Shown one piece after another: positions 29,335 to 32,711 of a stretch of 32,711 nt of DNA. A program made the position numbers and the translations under genes. The stretch is from Elusimicrobiota bacterium (GTDB lineage: Bacteria; Elusimicrobiota; Elusimicrobia; UBA1565; UBA9628). The stretch lies in NCBI GenBank assembly GCA_026388095.1, contig JAPLKL010000012.1, positions 1-32,711 of the forward strand, given 5' to 3'. The notes below the pieces were generated by a model, which was given only the letters and a program-made list of their open reading frames with translations, made no database searches and was not told the origin of the DNA. The first letter of the stretch is position 1. Every line of letters begins with the position of its first letter.

Positions 29335-29386
29335 TGGTGGGATTGTCCCACTTGACATTTATCCCACCATGGGGCATACTATGATC
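29335..29386 (+). promoter_or_regulatory. Operator and promoter of the toxin-antitoxin pair
   Basis: A consensus -35 TTGACA (29352-29357), a 17-base spacer and a CATACT -10 (29375-29380) stand 6 bases before the ATG at 29387. Three half-sites surround the -35: GTGGGA (29337-29342), TCCCAC (29346-29351) and TCCCAC (29362-29367). The first two form a 6-3-6 inverted repeat. The wider pair TGGTGGGAT (29335-29343) and ATCCCACCA (29361-29369) is a perfect 9-base inverted repeat. This suits autorepression by the antitoxin. Confidence 0.75.
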
Positions 29387-29695
29387 ATGGCCAAAAAGAC
29401 CAAGTATTCCGACGTCGTCCGGGAAGGCGACTTCCAGGACTACGGCGCGGTCAAGGCGGACGCCAAGCACCGCGTCGTCATCAAAGGCCCCGTCCACGAC
29501 CTCTACCGCGTCTACCGCAACGAAGCGGGCCAGATACTCCTCGACCCCCAAGTGCTGATCCCCGCCCGGGAAGCCTGGCTGTTCAAGGACAAGAAGGCTC
29601 TGGCCTCGGTGCGCCGGGGCCTGAGGCAGTTGGGAGAGGGCAAGTTCATCAAGATGCCGAGCCTCGCCAGCCACGCCGAAGACGACATCGATTAG
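29387..29695 (+). CDS. Putative antitoxin, AbrB-like
   Basis: 102 residues from the ATG at 29387; ATGs at 29381 and 29369 are in frame. The centre has YGAVKADAKHRVVIKG, then YRVYRNEAGQILLDPQVLIP, which resembles an AbrB/MazE-like swapped-hairpin DNA-binding region. The end has EAWLFKDKKALASVRRGLRQLGEG, a helix commonly seen in antitoxins just before the toxin-neutralising tail. It sits directly before a RelE/ParE-like gene with a 2-base gap and behind an operator-promoter with half-sites. It presumably binds both the operator and the toxin. The family assignment is by pattern only. Confidence 0.72.
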   Translation: MAKKTKYSDVVREGDFQDYGAVKADAKHRVVIKGPVHDLYRVYRNEAGQILLDPQVLIPAREAWLFKDKKALASVRRGLRQLGEGKFIKMPSLASHAEDDID

Positions 29696-29697
29696 CG

Positions 29698-29994
29698 ATG
29701 AACTTCGAGCTGGTCTACCTGCCCGATTCAGCCGAGCAACGCCGCGAACTCGCGGCTTCCCCCGCCCACGGCAAGGTCTGGAAGGCGGTCTGTAAGACCC
29801 TCGCCCTGCTCGAAACCAACCTCAGACACCCCAGCCTGAACACTCATAAATTCCTGGGCCTCCGCGGCCCCAACGGCCAGGAAGTCTTCGAAGCCTACGC
29901 CCAGCAGGCCACGCCCGGCGCCTACCGCGTGTTCTGGTGCTACGGCCCCGGCAAAGGCCAGATCACCATCATCGCCATAACGCCCCATCCCTAA
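29698..29994 (+). CDS. RelE/ParE-like toxin
   Basis: 98 residues. The order of predicted elements fits the RelE/ParE fold: a first strand FELVYLP, a long helical pair through KVWKAVCKTLALLETNLRHPSLNTHKFLGL, then strands QEVFEAYAQQ, AYRVFWCYG and QITIIAITPHP. The last two motifs are typical of the family, where the strand following the basic region carries the catalytic or gyrase-binding residues. RelE members cleave mRNA in the ribosome and ParE members act on gyrase; which applies here is not clear. The ATG is 2 bases after the antitoxin stop. Confidence 0.78.
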   Translation: MNFELVYLPDSAEQRRELAASPAHGKVWKAVCKTLALLETNLRHPSLNTHKFLGLRGPNGQEVFEAYAQQATPGAYRVFWCYGPGKGQITIIAITPHP

Positions 29995-30003
29995 ACGGTT
30001 TTG

Positions 30004-30009
30004 TATCAT
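30004..30009 (+). promoter_or_regulatory. -10-like TATCAT before the metallophosphoesterase gene
   Basis: TATCAT ends exactly 6 bases before the ATG at 30016. No consensus -35 is seen. It could drive a leaderless transcript of the metallophosphoesterase-purH pair. Confidence 0.4.
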
Positions 30010-30015
30010 TTGGTG

Positions 30016-30861
30016 ATGCCCACGAGATCCTTCAGGACCGCATGGCTCGGTCTCGCCTTCCTGCTGCTCGGCGCTTTCCCCGCGCGGGCTCAAGAGCCCT
30101 CCTGCACCCGCTGCATCGTCGTCTACGGCGACACGCGCAGCGACCACGAGGCGCATCGCCGCGTGGTCTCACAGCTCATGAAGTTCAAGCCCGCCGTGGT
30201 CTTCCACACCGGCGACATGGTCAGCCGCGGCTCCTCCGCGAAGGACTGGAGATACTTCAACGAGATCTCCTCCGGCCTGCGCGCTTCGGCCGAGTTCTTC
30301 CCCGTGCACGGCAACCACGAAGACCACGCTCCCCTCTACTACCAGAACTTCAACTTGGAGCCCGACCGGATCTGGTACTCCCTCGACCGCTCCGGCGTGC
30401 ACTTCGTGGTCCTCGACAGCGAATCGCCGCTCTGGGAGGGCTCCTCCCAGGGCAAATGGCTGGAAGACGACCTCTCCCTGGCGGCCGCCCGCTTCACCGT
30501 GGTGCTCCTGCACCGCCCGGTCTACGGCACCGGACAGCACGCCGTCCATGACACCAAGATCCTGGCTCCCATCCTCGCCCCCCTCTTCAAGAAATACGGG
30601 GTCGGCGCGGTGTTCTCCGGCCACGACCACATCTACGAGCGCTCGGAGGTCGGCGGCATCGCCTACATCGTCACGGGCGGCGGCGGGGCGCCGCTCTACA
30701 CCAAGCGCAGCGGCGCCTCGCCCTACTCGAAGGTGTTCATCCCGAAGCATAATTTCGTGACCCTGTCCGTGAAGCCCGAAGGCCTCTTCTGCGAGGTCTT
30801 CGACGATAACGGCGCCCCGCTGGACTCCTTCACGGTCCAGCCCCGAGCTCCCCGGAAATGA
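30016..30861 (+). CDS. Secreted calcineurin-like metallophosphoesterase
   Basis: 281 residues. A signal peptide (TAWLGLAFLLLGAFPARA) precedes the catalytic domain. Metal-binding motifs are IVVYGDTRSDHEAH (GD type, with Thr-Arg in place of the usual x-His), VVFHTGDMVSRGS, FPVHGNHED, VVLLHRPVYG and GAVFSGHDHIYERS. This pattern is close to the purple-acid-phosphatase-like and periplasmic calcineurin-like families. The substrate is unknown. The earlier in-frame TTG at 30001 was not used because the ATG gives a good signal peptide. The stop overlaps the purH-like start by ATGA. Confidence 0.92.
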   Translation: MPTRSFRTAWLGLAFLLLGAFPARAQEPSCTRCIVVYGDTRSDHEAHRRVVSQLMKFKPAVVFHTGDMVSRGSSAKDWRYFNEISSGLRASAEFFPVHGNHEDHAPLYYQNFNLEPDRIWYSLDRSGVHFVVLDSESPLWEGSSQGKWLEDDLSLAAARFTVVLLHRPVYGTGQHAVHDTKILAPILAPLFKKYGVGAVFSGHDHIYERSEVGGIAYIVTGGGGAPLYTKRSGASPYSKVFIPKHNFVTLSVKPEGLFCEVFDDNGAPLDSFTVQPRAPRK

Positions 30862-32357
30862 GCCATAAAGGCGAACGCTGGGCCCTGCTCCACGTCACGG
30901 ACAAGACCGGCATCGTGGAGCTCGCCTGGCAGCTCCAGTCGCTCGGCTTCAAGTTCATCGCGGACCAAAGCACGGCCGCGACCCTGCGCCAGGCCGAGCT
31001 GGAAGTCTCGGAGGTCCGCTCGCATCCGGGCCTGCTGCGCTCCTTGGCGGCCTCGGGAGAGACCGGCATCAAGGAGAAGTCCGCGCGCGTCCCGTCCGTC
31101 GAGCTGGTGGCCATCAACCTCTATCCCCTGGCCGAGCTGGCGGCCTCCGAGCTCTCCCAGGCCGAGACCCTCGCCTACGTGGACGCCGAGGCCCCGGCCC
31201 TGCTGCGCGCCGCCGCGCGCAGCTTCCGGCAGGTCATCTGCCTCTGCGACCCCCAGGATTACGGACAGACTTTAGACGTTTTGCGTCAGCACGGCGACCT
31301 CAGCTTCGAGCGCCGCCAAGCCCTGGCCGCCAAGGCCTTCCACTACACCGCCTACTACGATTCCACCGTGGCCCAATACCTCGGCAGCCGCTGGGAGAAG
31401 CTCCCGCAGGAGCTGGTCATGGGCCTGCGCAAGAGCGCGGAGCTCGGCTACGGTGAGAACCCCCACCAGCAAGGCGCGCTCTACGCCTTGAGCGGGGCCC
31501 GGCCCTGGGGCATCAACCAGGCCAGCCTCGTCTACGGCCGGCCCCTGTCCTTCAACCACTACTTCGACCTCGACACGGCCTGGGAGCTCGCGGGCGAGTT
31601 CACCGAACCGGCTTGCGCCATCGTCAAGCACGGGGTCCCGGCCGGGACCGCGGTGTCCAAGAGCCTGGCCGAGGCGGCCAAGCTCGCCTACCGCGGCGAC
31701 CCCCACGGCTGCCTGGGCGGCACGGCCGCGGTCAACCGCGAGGTCGACGAGGAGGCCGCCGCCTGGTTCGCCGAGGAGACGGTCAACTGCATCGCGGCGC
31801 CCGGCTTCTCGGCCAAGGCGCTGCTGGCCTTGAAGGCGAAGAAGGACATCCGCCTGGTCACCTTGCCCTCGACCTTGATCTCGGCGCACGAGCTGGACTT
31901 CCGTTCCGTGGCCGGCGGGGTCCTGGTCCAGGACCGGGACCACCAGAGCCTGCCCGAAGCCTTGAAGGTCACGACCAAGCGGCAGGCCACGGAGCTGGAG
32001 ATGCACTCCTTGCGCCTGGCCTGGCAGGTGGCCAAGCACAGCCGGACCCATGCCGTGGTCCTGGCCCGCGGCGGGCAGACCGTGGGCATCGGCAGCGGCC
32101 AGACCTCGCGGCTCGACGCCGTGCGCCTGGCCCTGCAGAAGAGCCGTGAGCGCCATCCCATCCTATCCGAAGACCTGCCTATCGTGCTGGCCTCGGACGG
32201 CGCGCTCTGCGCCGACCATGTCCTGGAGGCGGCCCGCGCCGGGGTCAAGGCCGTCATCCAGCCGGGGTTCTCGAGCGAGGATGAGGAGGCCACCAAGGCC
32301 TGCGACCTTCACGGGCTGGCCATGGCCTTCACCGGTGTGCGGCACTTCAGGCACTAA
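30858..32357 (+). CDS. purH: PurH-like bifunctional AICAR formyltransferase/IMP cyclohydrolase, divergent
   Basis: 499 residues, a little shorter than usual. The order MGS-like domain, then AICAR formyltransferase domain is kept: LLHVTDKTGIVELA at the start, VELVAINLYPL, YGENPHQQGALY, AIVKHGVPAGTAV (K257, H258), RSVAGGVLVQDRD, GIGSGQTSRLDA and the canonical RHFRH end. Several hallmarks are altered: STGGTA is DQSTAA, the DGRVKTLHPKVHGG region is missing or unrecognisable, KHxNPCG is KHGVPAG, the SNAI Asn is His398, SAFGG is GCLGG and SDAFFPF is SDGALCA. It could still act in the last steps of purine synthesis, or be a paralogue with changed activity. It overlaps the metallophosphoesterase by ATGA. 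Confidence 0.85.
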   Translation: MSHKGERWALLHVTDKTGIVELAWQLQSLGFKFIADQSTAATLRQAELEVSEVRSHPGLLRSLAASGETGIKEKSARVPSVELVAINLYPLAELAASELSQAETLAYVDAEAPALLRAAARSFRQVICLCDPQDYGQTLDVLRQHGDLSFERRQALAAKAFHYTAYYDSTVAQYLGSRWEKLPQELVMGLRKSAELGYGENPHQQGALYALSGARPWGINQASLVYGRPLSFNHYFDLDTAWELAGEFTEPACAIVKHGVPAGTAVSKSLAEAAKLAYRGDPHGCLGGTAAVNREVDEEAAAWFAEETVNCIAAPGFSAKALLALKAKKDIRLVTLPSTLISAHELDFRSVAGGVLVQDRDHQSLPEALKVTTKRQATELEMHSLRLAWQVAKHSRTHAVVLARGGQTVGIGSGQTSRLDAVRLALQKSRERHPILSEDLPIVLASDGALCADHVLEAARAGVKAVIQPGFSSEDEEATKACDLHGLAMAFTGVRHFRH

Positions 32358-32461
32358 GGACAATGCCGGTCACTTAGCGGCACGCAGTTGTTGTGCCATG
32401 ACGAAAGACGGCGACTTGATGTGCAAATTTGTCCTATTTTTCCATCACTTCCAGAAAATCC

Positions 32462-32479
32462 ACCGCCAGCGCTGGCGGT
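32462..32479 (+). terminator. Palindromic hairpin, possible weak terminator after purH
   Basis: ACCGCCAGC is followed directly by its reverse complement GCTGGCGGT, giving a 7-bp stem with a GCGC loop. An A/T-rich stretch (ATTGCTAAATTTATC) follows, but without a pure T run. It lies about 105 bases after the purH-like stop. Confidence 0.35.
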
Positions 32480-32574
32480 ATTGCTAAATTTATCTTTATT
32501 TCATAATTAGAATTAGCATTCGCGGTCGCCATCCAGATCACTGATACTTCAGCCCAATACTCTCTCTTCCTGCG

Positions 32575-32597
32575 CTCGCGGCGCTTGGCGCCGCGAG
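32575..32597. repeat. Perfect 10-bp GC-rich inverted repeat, 3-base loop
   Basis: CTCGCGGCGC at 32575-32584 pairs with GCGCCGCGAG at 32588-32597 around TTG. No T run follows on the plus strand. The role is unknown; a longer GC-rich stem lies just beyond. Confidence 0.6.
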
Positions 32598-32711
32598 CCG
32601 CGCGCGCCCCATTCCGCCTGCGCGCGCAACTTCATGAAGATCCAAGGGCCAAGGGATGAGGAAGTGACCCAGCACTCCGAATCCTCATAGGGTCGGCGCG
32701 ACAGAGGAATA

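Larger units (their letters stand above)
32358..32711. other. Non-coding end region with AT-rich patch and hairpins
   Basis: No convincing gene was found. Bases about 32410-32520 are clearly AT-richer than the rest of the window. The region holds an 18-base palindrome (32462-32479), a 10-bp hairpin (32575-32597) and a further CGCGCGC-type stem near 32600-32630. A gene reaching in from beyond the window edge cannot be excluded. Confidence 0.5.

Overview
This is a GC-rich, gene-dense bacterial chromosome segment of 32,711 bases. Gene content points to a Gram-negative-type bacterium: a slipin, YceI, a WecD/WecE sugar-amine pair, secreted TPR and FGE-fold proteins, and a FlgD-Ig/T9SS-like sorting tail. 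The combination of very high GC, many secreted small-domain proteins, tail-fibre-like repeats and such sorting tails is compatible with Elusimicrobiota or a related candidate phylum, but that placement is a guess. No rRNA, tRNA, CRISPR array, insertion sequence or prophage core was seen.

Layout. Bases 1-1507 (+) hold a repetitive tail-fibre-like protein broken by an in-frame TAG, then a secreted protein with a FlgD-Ig/T9SS-like C-terminus. Bases 1500-9446 (-) hold a tightly packed seven-gene run in transcription order: slipin, hemW, PIN-PhoH, single-domain response regulator, valS, a secreted unknown and a squalene/phytoene-synthase-like enzyme. Nearly every junction after hemW is an ATGA-type overlap. 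Bases 9537-11744 (-) hold a YfhO-like membrane protein. Divergent from it, 11816-15566 (+) holds a glycan module: methyltransferase, ArnC/DPM1-like glycosyltransferase, WecD-like acetyltransferase and WecE-like aminotransferase. Bases 15571-16815 (-) hold YceI and an HD hydrolase, divergent from era (16838-17740, +).

Bases 17750-25917 (-) hold a fused membrane/spermidine-synthase-like protein, a secreted unknown, a 470-base non-coding hairpin region, arginine decarboxylase speA, a secreted TPR protein and an ABC-2 exporter pair. Bases 25993-28402 (+) hold nusB and ligA. An FGE-fold secreted protein (-) follows. Then come a RelE/ParE-like toxin-antitoxin pair with a clear operator-promoter, a secreted metallophosphoesterase and a strongly divergent purH (+). 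The last 350 bases have no convincing gene and include an AT-rich patch and hairpins.

The points most worth a second look are four. (1) The non-coding block 20453-20888 carries many hairpins, three of which share a CCGTAAGGAA loop motif; it ends in a plus-strand terminator followed by a perfect 38-base palindrome, although both flanking genes are on the minus strand. (2) -10-like hexamers recur 5-7 bases before start codons, suggesting leaderless transcription, including a shared palindromic -10 between era and the HD gene. (3) The PurH-like protein has lost many hallmark residues. (4) The toxin-antitoxin operator has three half-sites around a consensus -35.
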